A stretch of 64,000 nucleotides of DNA from Marinobacter alexandrii. Lineage in GTDB: Bacteria; Bacteroidota; Bacteroidia; Cytophagales; Cyclobacteriaceae. Shown piece after piece: positions 25,509 through 33,790 of this stretch. The notes beneath the pieces were generated by a model that made no database searches, had not been told where the DNA came from, and saw only the letters and a list, made by a program, of their open reading frames with translations. Numbering within the stretch: the first letter of the stretch is position 1; every line of letters begins with the position of its first letter. A program made the position numbers and the translations under genes. The DNA lies in contig JBDWTN010000006.1 in the NCBI GenBank assembly GCA_039984955.1, positions 248,001-312,000 of the forward strand, read 5' to 3'.

Positions 25509-28118
25509 ATGAGCATTAATTCGAAACCTCAGCCACCTGAATTGGCTGTCCGTGTATTCCGATGGTATTGCAATGCTGATAGACTGGAAGAACTGGAAGG
25601 CGATCTTGAGGAATTATTCTATTCAAGACTTAGAAAGGGCAATTCATCCTGGAACGCTAAACTCTTCTTTTGGTGGAATGTTCTGCGCTGCTATAGAGCA
25701 TATTCCAAGTCACAAACTCAAAAAACACCAAACACTATGATCCCTCTTTTCAAATCATACTTCAAGCTAGCTTTGCGTCATTCATGGAAAAATAAAGGTC
25801 CTGTTGCAATCAACATCGTGGGACTTGGGGTAGCTCTTAGTATGTGCATGTTTGTATACATGCTTTATGCCTTCAATCTGGAATACGACTCATTCTACAA
25901 AGACACTGGTAATTCATATAGAGTACATGCTGTCACTTTACACAATGGAAAGGAAAAACGAAACGAATTTTCACCAATCGCATTAGATGATAAACTGCGA
26001 AATGAGATAAGTGGGATTAATCAGGTGAGCAGCTACTTTTCGGAAGGAATCACTATAAAAAAAGATTCAGAATTTTTCAAAGAAAGGTTGGGTGTCGCAT
26101 CATCTGATTTTTCTGAAATGTTTGAGCTGCCTCTCTGGTATGGTTCATTTGCTGAATTTGGCAATAAGCCTGTCGTATATCTTACCAAACCACTTGCTAT
26201 TAAATACTTCGGAGATAAAGTGGCCCTAGGTGAAAAGCTCACTTTGTATTTAACCGATGAAAATAAAATTGAGGTGACTGTAGGTGGAGTTTTCGAGAAA
26301 ATTCCTTCTAATTCAAGTTTTAGATTTCAACTATTGATAAGTCAAGGTGATTATTTAAGAACACTAAAGATTGACCCAAATGATTGGTCAAGTGAAAGGC
26401 TAGTAGGTCATTACCTAAACCTCTCAGCTTTACAAAAAGATCGTATCACATCTGAGATTAATCGTCATATTGCTCGTCAAAATGAAAGCCGTAAGGAATT
26501 GCGAATTAAACGCTTTGAATTGGTTCCCTTCTCTTCTCCAATGCCAACGGACCTTATCATTGGTGCCACCTATGTTGGCCGACGTGCTGGTACTGAGGTA
26601 TTGATCATTTTTACCACACTTGCTCTTATGGTATTTCTGATAGCATGTTTCAATCTTGCGAATACTTCAATGGCCTTAATTGCTCGCCGACTCAAAGAAA
26701 TTGGCATTAGAAAAACACTAGGATCTGGAAAAAATCAGATCCTGATTCAATTCTTGTTCGAAATGAGTATCGTAAGTTTCTTTGCTTTCATCATTGCCAT
26801 ATCTACAGCTAACCTCACTTCGAAATCCATCATGGGTCTTTTCGGTTCCAGTTTCCTTTTGCAGGATATTGACCTTATCGGTATTATCCTTTTTGTTGCT
26901 GGATTTTTGGTTTTCACAACGCTTGTTGCGGGTTTGTTACCTGCTTTATATGCTTGGAAATTTCAGCCTGTAGCTATCATGCGCAAGTCTGTTAAATTGA
27001 AAGGAATAAACTGGCTCAATAAAGGGCTGACCATTGCTCAGTATAGCTTTTCAATAGTTGTATTGATGCTAGGAGTAACTTTTTCGCAAAATGCAGACTT
27101 CTTAAGTGAACTAGATCTGGGATATCAGGAAGAAGGAATTTTTGACATCCCGATAGAAAATGAATATTTCACTCAGGTGAAAGGAGAAGTAGATCAACTT
27201 CCCGGTGTAGTCACAGCAGGGGCAACAAATCATCTTGGAAATTTCGGTCAATATAGCAGGCAAGTTTCACTTCAGATTGATACTTCACTACATGAGGTAA
27301 GGTACTACGCCGTTGGAGAAAATTATTTGGATCTTATGGAAGTTAGAATTGTTGCTGGAAGGAATTTCCTCAAAGGAGGTGGTAACGAGAAAGGCACCAT
27401 CCTGGTGAGTCAGTCATTTGCAAATCAATACTTTGAGGGTGAAAACCCCATAAACAAGGTGGTGAAAATTGAGGGGGAACGTAAAACCATCGTGGGGATT
27501 ACAGTAGATGTAATCGACGATGTAGTCAAAGCAGCAGAACTTCTACCCACCGTCGTTGCGCTTTCTGCAGAAGAAGATTTTAGACATCTGATTGTCAGAA
27601 CCTCTAATGAAGACCTGAATGAAGTAGAGGATCAAATAAAAACGATTTGGAAACAGTACATTGATCAACCTTACACTGGAGTGCTTCAAGCGGACTTTGC
27701 ACTGGGGACGGCTGGACAGGAATCCAAGAATCTTCAGAAAGTGTTTCTTGTCATGGCAAGCTTGAGTGGATTACTCAGCATTATTGGAATTTTCTCTTTA
27801 GCCAAACTCAATGTAGCCAAACGAATCAAAGAGATCAGTATCCGAAAAGTTCTTGGTTCTTCTTTGAGCGATTTGTTACTCACAATCAATAAATCTTTCA
27901 CGATTACACTAGTTCTCGCATTGACATTGGGAACGGGATTAGGCTACTTAATTACAAATGCTGTTTTAGATCTCATATATAAATATCATGTAGAAGCCTC
28001 TTTGCTGACTAGTTTATTGAGTGCCACTTTCATCATTGTGGTTTCATTGATTATGATCTCAAGTATTGCGCTGGTTCCTGCAAATTCGAATCCGATCAAT
28101 GGATTGAAAGATGAATAG
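25509..28118 (+). CDS. MacB-like ABC permease with N-terminal permease-prefix domain
   Basis: 869 residues. The first ~75 residues (PPELAVRVFRWYCNADRLEE, LEGDLEELFYSRLRKG) are the prefix domain 2 found in front of Bacteroidota permeases and linked to PadR regulation. Then comes the 4+4 FtsX layout: TM1 near 105-130, MacB core, RRLKEIGIRKTLGSG, second core, and KRIKEISIRKVLGSS near the C-terminus. It needs a partner ATPase encoded elsewhere. The substrate is unknown. The duplicated operator-like repeats upstream suggest tight control. It is a paralogue of the permease at 8644, which lacks the prefix. Confidence 0.88.
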   Translation: MSINSKPQPPELAVRVFRWYCNADRLEELEGDLEELFYSRLRKGNSSWNAKLFFWWNVLRCYRAYSKSQTQKTPNTMIPLFKSYFKLALRHSWKNKGPVAINIVGLGVALSMCMFVYMLYAFNLEYDSFYKDTGNSYRVHAVTLHNGKEKRNEFSPIALDDKLRNEISGINQVSSYFSEGITIKKDSEFFKERLGVASSDFSEMFELPLWYGSFAEFGNKPVVYLTKPLAIKYFGDKVALGEKLTLYLTDENKIEVTVGGVFEKIPSNSSFRFQLLISQGDYLRTLKIDPNDWSSERLVGHYLNLSALQKDRITSEINRHIARQNESRKELRIKRFELVPFSSPMPTDLIIGATYVGRRAGTEVLIIFTTLALMVFLIACFNLANTSMALIARRLKEIGIRKTLGSGKNQILIQFLFEMSIVSFFAFIIAISTANLTSKSIMGLFGSSFLLQDIDLIGIILFVAGFLVFTTLVAGLLPALYAWKFQPVAIMRKSVKLKGINWLNKGLTIAQYSFSIVVLMLGVTFSQNADFLSELDLGYQEEGIFDIPIENEYFTQVKGEVDQLPGVVTAGATNHLGNFGQYSRQVSLQIDTSLHEVRYYAVGENYLDLMEVRIVAGRNFLKGGGNEKGTILVSQSFANQYFEGENPINKVVKIEGERKTIVGITVDVIDDVVKAAELLPTVVALSAEEDFRHLIVRTSNEDLNEVEDQIKTIWKQYIDQPYTGVLQADFALGTAGQESKNLQKVFLVMASLSGLLSIIGIFSLAKLNVAKRIKEISIRKVLGSSLSDLLLTINKSFTITLVLALTLGTGLGYLITNAVLDLIYKYHVEASLLTSLLSATFIIVVSLIMISSIALVPANSNPINGLKDE

Positions 28119-28188
28119 TGATGGTCTGTCTTGCAAAAAACAAAGGCTAGGGTATATACAAGATAATCATTAAGGAAAAGCAAAAAAT

Positions 28189-28247
28189 GAGCCTTCAGGT
28201 TTAAAAATCGTTGAATGAAGAAGAACGGGGAACTAGTCAGAAGGCTC
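28189..28247. repeat. Inverted repeat behind the permease
   Basis: GAGCCTTC (28189-28196) and GAAGGCTC (28240-28247) form an 8-bp perfect stem with a 43-nt loop between the permease stop and the end of the converging universal stress gene. It may be a weak bidirectional terminator. Confidence 0.4.
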
Positions 28248-28274
28248 TAAAAATCACTAAAAGCTTGAAATCAA

Positions 28275-29117
28275 TCAATCCCAAATTTTATATACCAGAA
28301 TAGGGATCTTTGATTCGTTAACCACATCTTCTGCAATTGATCCTCCAATAAGATGAGCAATCCCCTTCTTTCCATGTGTTCCTAAAACGATTAGACCTGC
28401 TCCTACTCCTTCTGCAAACTTAATGGCTCCTTCATCTGCAAAGTCTGCTTCGATCGAATTGAGCGTAAAATCTTTTAGGTGGTTTCGTTCTGCAAAATGA
28501 TCAAGCTGTTTTTTTACCTGAACTTCATCAAGCCAATTGTAAGGAGTTTTAACTTTCACAACATGCATATTCAACTCCAGCATGTCTTGCATATCTTTTA
28601 CATGATCAGCTATCAAATCTTGTTCCTCGCTAAGGTCTGTTGCAAAGGCTAAGCTTTTCATATCATTTAAATGGGTCTCTCCTTTAACTATTATTACTGG
28701 ACACTTTGCAAAGCGAATCATTCGTTCAGCATTAGACCCTATAAAAACCTCTCGTAAACCAGACGATCCTTTAGATCCCATGACGATCCAGTTTGCTTTT
28801 TCCTCGGAAATCAGTTTACTGATATTCGTAAATGCATTTCCGTACTTCATATGCATTGAAACTTTCTGACCTGCATCAATCACTCTTTTGGACCACTCAT
28901 CGAGCTTATTGTGAGTCGCTTTCACAAACTCACCTGTATAGAAGGTCTCCATACTTGAAGTGTTTACCTCACCTGAAAAGCTTAGATGACCTACAGGTAG
29001 CTCAATTACATGTATGAGGACAATTTCGCCTTTCACTTTTTCATTAAACTCAACAGCGAAATTGAGTGCATCAGATGCTTGATCTGAAAAATCTACAGGA
29101 ACTAATATTTTTTTCAT
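28275..29117 (-). CDS. Universal stress protein, tandem UspA domains
   Basis: 280 residues made of two UspA domains. The first carries the ATP-site signature MGSKGSSGLREVFIGSNAE (G-x2-G-x9-G-S); the second ends GTHGKKGIAHLIGGSIAED with the shortened GxxG...G form. It is cytoplasmic. Tandem USPs of this kind are often induced by oxygen limitation or stasis and sense ATP. The gene lies 14 bp downstream of a second USP gene on the same strand, so both should be read from the promoter at 30075-30139. Confidence 0.92.
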   Translation of the reverse strand: MKKILVPVDFSDQASDALNFAVEFNEKVKGEIVLIHVIELPVGHLSFSGEVNTSSMETFYTGEFVKATHNKLDEWSKRVIDAGQKVSMHMKYGNAFTNISKLISEEKANWIVMGSKGSSGLREVFIGSNAERMIRFAKCPVIIVKGETHLNDMKSLAFATDLSEEQDLIADHVKDMQDMLELNMHVVKVKTPYNWLDEVQVKKQLDHFAERNHLKDFTLNSIEADFADEGAIKFAEGVGAGLIVLGTHGKKGIAHLIGGSIAEDVVNESKIPILVYKIWD

Positions 29118-29131
29118 CTTATTCTTTTTAG

Positions 29132-30046
29132 CTAATCAACCGTTAAAACTTCTATCTTTTTATATTCAGGTTTACCGTGTGCATTTCTCACACTATTCAG
29201 TACGATCGGTTTCTCTTTTTTATCCAGCTTAAATGTCCAAACAGGAATGTCTATATGATTGACAGTATCTTCGGTAAGGCTTCCTGAAAACCAATGTGAG
29301 AGTCCTCTTCTTGCATGTGTAGCCATCGCTATCATATCAGCCTTAATATCATCAGCATGCCAGATAATACCATCCGATGGAAACACACTATTTTCTATTG
29401 TCAGTGTTGATCTTTTTATGCCATAGGAAGCAATAATCTTTGACAATTCTTTTGACACAACTTCTTCATTTTCAATGTTATGTGGTGTTTTTACCCACAG
29501 GAAATCAAATGTCGCATCGAACTTCTCCTGGAGCTTGGCTACTTCTTTCAAGAAAGAATCTTTGATCTCTCTGATGTCAATTGGAACCATGATTTTTTCA
29601 ATCTTTTTTAATGAAGATTCCTTAGGAACAGAAATCACAGGACATGGAGCGTGTCTCACAATCTTTTCCGTGTTAGAACCAATGAATACTTCTTCAAGTC
29701 CTGAGCAACCGCTGGTTCCTATCACCACAAGATCATACCCTTGATTATTCACCATCTCCTTAACAGCTGTAACCAGGTATATCGAATCGACTACTGTATT
29801 GATTTTTATTTTGGCATCTAAACTTTCTACAAGCTTCTCCATCTTTTCTTCCATGGCATCTTTCACATCTTCGAGTAGTGATTTTGCAGCAGAAAATGAT
29901 GCAAATTGGTAATCCACGGAATAGTTAAAATGAACACTATTCAACAATGTTACTTCGGCATCATTCCTCTCGGCAATGTCAAGAGCAAACTGTGCTGCTT
30001 TCACACTTACATCTGAGAAATCAACGGGTACAAGAATCTTTTTCAT
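29132..30046 (-). CDS. Universal stress protein, tandem UspA domains
   Basis: 304 residues, two UspA domains: first with IGTSGCSGLEEVFIGSNTEK, second with ATHARRGLSHWFSGSLTED. The C-terminal ~25 residues (LDKKEKPIVLNSVRNAHGKP) extend beyond the domain. It is first in a two-gene unit with the USP at 28275. It has the best-formed promoter in the group: TACTTTTG at 30075-30082 and a TGATTTTCATCA palindrome centred exactly 55 bp upstream, so CRP/FNR-type control is likely. Confidence 0.92.
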   Translation of the reverse strand: MKKILVPVDFSDVSVKAAQFALDIAERNDAEVTLLNSVHFNYSVDYQFASFSAAKSLLEDVKDAMEEKMEKLVESLDAKIKINTVVDSIYLVTAVKEMVNNQGYDLVVIGTSGCSGLEEVFIGSNTEKIVRHAPCPVISVPKESSLKKIEKIMVPIDIREIKDSFLKEVAKLQEKFDATFDFLWVKTPHNIENEEVVSKELSKIIASYGIKRSTLTIENSVFPSDGIIWHADDIKADMIAMATHARRGLSHWFSGSLTEDTVNHIDIPVWTFKLDKKEKPIVLNSVRNAHGKPEYKKIEVLTVD

Positions 30047-30074
30047 GGCTTTATCTCCTTTTGGTTGAATATCT

Positions 30075-30139
30075 CAAAAGTATTTCTACCCTTTCATCAG
30101 TCTTATGACAAACGAAAGCTAGCCACTTGATTTTCATCA
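30075..30139 (-). promoter_or_regulatory. -7 box plus CRP/FNR-type site at 55 bp, usp promoter
   Basis: On the leftward strand TACTTTTG (complement of 30075-30082, a perfect TAnnTTTG -7 box) precedes the USP start at 30046. The palindrome TGATTTTCATCA occupies 30128-30139. Centre-to-centre distance is 55 bp, the same as at five other promoters in this window. Confidence 0.7.
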
Positions 30140-30145
30140 TTCTAC

Positions 30146-30210
30146 TGACTTAAATCAGTCTGATCACTGTTAACGATCAACATGAAGAATGGGTAGAGAC
30201 GCTACCTTGA
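30146..30210 (+). promoter_or_regulatory. CRP/FNR-type site and imperfect -7 box, cdo-like promoter
   Basis: TGACTTAAATCA at 30146-30157 and TACCTTGA at 30203-30210 (imperfect TAnnTTTG) are 55 bp apart centre to centre, reading towards the cysteine-dioxygenase-like gene at 30222. The element places the true start at 30222 and not at the earlier ATG at 30189, which would lie upstream of the -7 box. Confidence 0.55.
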
Positions 30211-30221
30211 AATCAAAAATC

Positions 30222-30752
30222 ATGGATATAATAGTTACAGTAAATCAGTTGGTATCTGCATTAGATGAGTGTACAAGAAACAAGTCGCATATACTTGATG
30301 TGATGAGTAAAACTGCAATTCAACGAACAGAATTTGAGCGCTACTATTCATGGAATGATGATAGATATACACGGAATGTACTTGCTAGAAATAAGGAATT
30401 TGAGGTTTTATTAGTTTGTTGGGAGAGAGGTCAATCTTCTCCTATCCATGATTTCAATGCACAGGAAGCATGGATTCATCCAATAGAAGGAATGCTGAGG
30501 GAAGAAAGGTACAAAATCAATTTTGACGATGAAAAATTAGAAAAAGTAAGCAGTGTACTACTTGGCACAAATGAGTTTTCCTATATGAAGCAAGTAGGCA
30601 TTCATAAATATTCGAATGCCTATAGTAACAGATCAGTGACTTTGAATATTTACAGAAAGCCTGTAACTCAATGGCATGTATACAAAGAAACTAGCTCAGA
30701 CAGTACTCTGATGAAAACATGGGAAGATAAAAATCATAATTTACTGGATTAA
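30222..30752 (+). CDS. Cysteine dioxygenase-like cupin with altered iron ligands
   Basis: 176 residues from ATG 30222. The alignment to type I cysteine dioxygenase is clear: YTRN (substrate Arg51), LLVCWERGQSSPIHDF, EGMLREE, VGIHKYSN and SVTLNIY. In the enzyme the iron is held by two histidines in S-x-HDH and a third in SLHLY. Here H76 is kept, but the second is Phe78 (HDF) and the third is Asn142 (LNIY); the Cys of the Cys-Tyr cofactor is also absent. The protein is therefore probably not a normal cysteine dioxygenase. Its promoter shares the 55-bp architecture of the microaerobic genes. Confidence 0.8.
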   Translation: MDIIVTVNQLVSALDECTRNKSHILDVMSKTAIQRTEFERYYSWNDDRYTRNVLARNKEFEVLLVCWERGQSSPIHDFNAQEAWIHPIEGMLREERYKINFDDEKLEKVSSVLLGTNEFSYMKQVGIHKYSNAYSNRSVTLNIYRKPVTQWHVYKETSSDSTLMKTWEDKNHNLLD

Positions 30753-31081
30753 AATTCAGCATCCTTGACCATTATGAGCATCATCTTAAAAGCCTCAATG
30801 GCTTCTAAAGCATGAGGAATTGTTGCTGGCATAAGGATCATTTGTCCCTCTTCAAGCTCAAAATTTTTACCATCAATCGTAATGCGACACCTACCATCTA
30901 CAATGGAAGCTATAGCATCATATGGTGAGGTGTGCTCGGCCAAACCTTGTCCCTTATCAAAAGCAAAAAGTGTGGTGCTCCCATTCTTATTTTTAGTTAG
31001 TGTTTTACTAACCACAGCATCATTTGCATAGCTGATGTACTCCTTGATAGTAAACACACTGGAAGGTTTGATTGAATCCAT
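30749..31081 (-). CDS. Cupin-domain protein at the end of the nos operon
   Basis: 110 residues, single cupin: FDKGQGLAEHTSPYD as motif 1 and EEGQMILMPATIPHALEA as motif 2, both with histidine ligands, so metal binding is likely. It lies 7 bp after nosY on the same strand and is thus the last gene of the nitrous oxide operon; its stop overlaps the end of the cdo-like gene by 4 bp. A related cupin at 12725 has lost the histidines. The role in N2O respiration is unknown. Confidence 0.8.
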   Translation of the reverse strand: MDSIKPSSVFTIKEYISYANDAVVSKTLTKNKNGSTTLFAFDKGQGLAEHTSPYDAIASIVDGRCRITIDGKNFELEEGQMILMPATIPHALEAIEAFKMMLIMVKDAEF

Positions 31082-31088
31082 AATATTA

Positions 31089-31871
31089 TTAAAAATCTTT
31101 CTGAGCAGCTTTTCTAAGTATTAATCCAAATGGGATAGCTATCCAAACCACAAGAATCCCAACAGATGCAAAAAAACCTAGATTTGTTCCAAAGAACTTC
31201 TGAAAAAGGGCACCAGTATAGCCTAACAGAGCTGAGATCTCAAGTTTCAATAGAATCATTATTCTACTGAGGTCAATTGGATTAAAAAGCGATGCGCCTA
31301 ATGCAAACTTATCCAAAGGATAATCTCCAAATACTACCAAAGAAATCATAAACAAACCATCATAGATCACTGCGAAGAAAAGCCAGAGCAAAATGGCATA
31401 ACCGAAACCCTTGATTTTGTTTGAATTGCTGAGGCCGATATTGAGCGACAATGCAACGAAAATGAAGGTTAGGAAGGTTCCTGACATGAGTAAGGTGACA
31501 AAGTTGCCAACAGCATCAGATTGACCAATACCATACACAAGGAATGGAATACCTAGTCCTACAATCAAGCTCATAGATAATGAAAGCGAGAGTCCTAGGT
31601 ATTGTCCTGCAAAAATGGTCGACCGTTTAATTGGTTGTGAAAGAAGTAGTTCTGTAAACTCTCTGGAGTTGTAGAAATACATGATGCCGAAGATGGTACC
31701 GATCATAGGTGTGAGTACCACAATAATATTCATTAGGGTAATGGTCGCTTTGGATAAGTCTGAATTGAGGAAGAGTAAAACAAATCCTAAAAGCATATAG
31801 AAAGCGAGATAAACGTAGCTCCACCTACTCCTGATCAAATCATAAAAGCTATATTTTAGAATCTTAATCAT
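31089..31871 (-). CDS. nosY: NosY-type ABC transporter permease
   Basis: 260 residues with six hydrophobic segments and no large soluble domain; NSREFTELLLSQPIKRSTIF after the second segment is the typical ABC-2 coupling region of NosY. Family knowledge: NosFY with NosD deliver sulfur or support CuZ-site assembly of nitrous oxide reductase. It overlaps nosF by 4 bp and follows nosD-nosF in the standard order. Confidence 0.9.
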   Translation of the reverse strand: MIKILKYSFYDLIRSRWSYVYLAFYMLLGFVLLFLNSDLSKATITLMNIIVVLTPMIGTIFGIMYFYNSREFTELLLSQPIKRSTIFAGQYLGLSLSLSMSLIVGLGIPFLVYGIGQSDAVGNFVTLLMSGTFLTFIFVALSLNIGLSNSNKIKGFGYAILLWLFFAVIYDGLFMISLVVFGDYPLDKFALGASLFNPIDLSRIMILLKLEISALLGYTGALFQKFFGTNLGFFASVGILVVWIAIPFGLILRKAAQKDF

Positions 31872-32566
31872 TGCTTTAGCATTGCTGCGATTGCGTGTTC
31901 CAAATTTGTCTCGTTGGTCTGCTTAGTTAGCTCATCAATCGATCCCTGAAAATGGATTTTTCCGTCAAGCAAAAAAATTATCTGCTCGGAGAGCTCTTCC
32001 ACTAAACTCATAATGTGAGTAGTGATTAGAATGACCTTTCCCTTCTGTCTTTCTTCCTCTATCAATTGCTTAAGTTCAATAAGAGCTACAGGATCTAATC
32101 CCGCTGTTGGCTCATCTAAGATGCAGATCTTTGCATCAAACATAAAAGCAAGTACAATATTTACTTTCTGTCTTGTACCTCCTGAAAGATCCGAGAGCTT
32201 TTTATCTAAAAATTTCTCCAGCCCAAAGCGTTTAATCAGTTCTGCCTCTCTTCCCTTCTGATTACGAATATCTAAGATCATGTTGATCAATTCATTCACT
32301 GTTAGGTTATCAGGAAAGCGTGCGATTTGCGGAAGGTATGCGATATCCTTCCGATACTCCCAGCTCTTTTTGATAGTCTCACCATTTACCATTAAATCAC
32401 CACTATTAGGCATCACCATTCCAAGAATAATCTTTAGCATGGTAGTTTTACCTGAGCCATTGTGACCAAGTATGGCGAACACCCCAGGTCTGTCTACTGA
32501 AAAGCTTACTCCTTTAAGTACTTCAAGCTTTCCAAAGCTTTTATTCAGGTTGGCTACTTGTATCAT
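31868..32566 (-). CDS. nosF: NosF-type ABC transporter ATPase
   Basis: 232 residues. Walker A GHNGSGKTT (~35-43), Q-loop LPQIARFPD, signature LSGGTRQKVN, Walker B ICILDEPTAGLD and switch histidine ITTHIMSLVEE are all intact. It drives the NosDFY complex needed for maturation of the NosZ copper centre. Start and stop overlap nosD and nosY by 4 bp each, so translation is coupled. Confidence 0.93.
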   Translation of the reverse strand: MIQVANLNKSFGKLEVLKGVSFSVDRPGVFAILGHNGSGKTTMLKIILGMVMPNSGDLMVNGETIKKSWEYRKDIAYLPQIARFPDNLTVNELINMILDIRNQKGREAELIKRFGLEKFLDKKLSDLSGGTRQKVNIVLAFMFDAKICILDEPTAGLDPVALIELKQLIEEERQKGKVILITTHIMSLVEELSEQIIFLLDGKIHFQGSIDELTKQTNETNLEHAIAAMLKQ

Positions 32567-33789
32567 TTAAAGGATTTCATTGATGGTGATTGATCCACCA
32601 GATTATCGGGTGTAAAAACTGGAGAGACCCTCTCTGAAAAATTCATGATATCTACAAACAAGCTTCTGAGTAAGATGATCGTCTCGGGCGTTTTATTGAC
32701 TATGTATGAAAACAGTTTTACCGGACGATAAGGTACATCTCCTACTCCATCCTTGTCTAGGTCATAGCCTGTATAGTCTCCCCAGTAGTTTCCGTCAAAC
32801 GTGTTGTCATTCATTTTTGAATTGTAGGATACATCGAAGGAATTACCTAAGAAATCATTACCATAAATACGATTGGCATAGCATCCACCTGATACTTTGA
32901 TAGCCCAGCCATTTCGCTTGAAAACATTCTCAGTGTAGTTGATTCGTGTAGTGCCATCAATGAAAACGGCCATCGTGTTTTCAATAAATTCATTGTCGAT
33001 TACCTCTGCATCATAAATTTCCTTTAAAAGCAACCCGTAACTAGCTGGCCCCCAGTTATTGACAAATTGATTCTGCTTCATCACAATGAACTTAGAAAAC
33101 ATCACTGCCACACCTGCCCCATTCCTCTCAAATCTATTGTTCAAGTATTGATCATGATTTGAAAACATGAAGTGCAGACCGTAGCGAATATTATTATGTG
33201 AGTGATTGCTTTTGATTTCGCTTTCATCTACAAACTCGAGGTAAATCCCATCTCGCATATTATAGATTTCATTGCTATATATCTGAAGGTCCGAGCAATG
33301 CCATCCATGAATGCCATTCCCGGTTTCATCTTCTTTAACAGAGGTACCATAGACCACATTATTCCTGACTATTCCATGTTTTGACTTCTCAATGAGCAAA
33401 CCAAAGAATGGATCTACTATTACGTTATCTTCTATCAAGAAATGATTAGCTCTGAAAGTATAGATAGCAGCAAAATCTTTCGTATAGCTCCTTCCTGCAT
33501 TAATGATTTTCACTCCGGAGATGGTAATGCTGTCAGCTAACAACTTTAGTACATAGCCAGTCATATTTCCATCCAACACAGCTCCTTCTTCACCAATGAT
33601 TACCAGTTTTTTGGTCAGCTCTAGGTTTTCGCATAGATAGGTACCCTTTTCAATGAATATGGTATCTCCAGAAATTGTAGCAGCTACTGCTTGCTCTATG
33701 CTAAGATCACAGCTTTCACAAACACGAATGGTCTTTGCATTTCCTAAACTGAACCATACTAGCAATATAGAAACAAACAATAATCGCAT
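32563..33789 (-). CDS. nosD: NosD, periplasmic copper-site maturation protein
   Basis: 408 residues. Signal peptide (FVSILLVWFSLGNAK) then a right-handed parallel beta-helix built from carbohydrate-binding (CASH) repeats, seen as repeated N-rich turns (EDNVIVDPFFG, VRNNVVYG, YSNEIYNMRDG, SNHSHNN). The C-terminal section (YWGDYTGYDLDKDGVGDVPY) is a conserved NosD landmark. It acts in the periplasm with NosF and NosY to build the CuZ site. It starts 1 bp after the stop of the NosL-barrel gene. Confidence 0.93.
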   Translation of the reverse strand: MRLLFVSILLVWFSLGNAKTIRVCESCDLSIEQAVAATISGDTIFIEKGTYLCENLELTKKLVIIGEEGAVLDGNMTGYVLKLLADSITISGVKIINAGRSYTKDFAAIYTFRANHFLIEDNVIVDPFFGLLIEKSKHGIVRNNVVYGTSVKEDETGNGIHGWHCSDLQIYSNEIYNMRDGIYLEFVDESEIKSNHSHNNIRYGLHFMFSNHDQYLNNRFERNGAGVAVMFSKFIVMKQNQFVNNWGPASYGLLLKEIYDAEVIDNEFIENTMAVFIDGTTRINYTENVFKRNGWAIKVSGGCYANRIYGNDFLGNSFDVSYNSKMNDNTFDGNYWGDYTGYDLDKDGVGDVPYRPVKLFSYIVNKTPETIILLRSLFVDIMNFSERVSPVFTPDNLVDQSPSMKSFK

Positions 33790-33790
33790 G

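Noticed and set aside
30098-30107. GTCTTATGAC as a further CRP/FNR-type site
   Set aside because: Its arms are GTC/GAC, the reverse of the TGAC/GTCA order, and it does not fit the 55-bp spacing.
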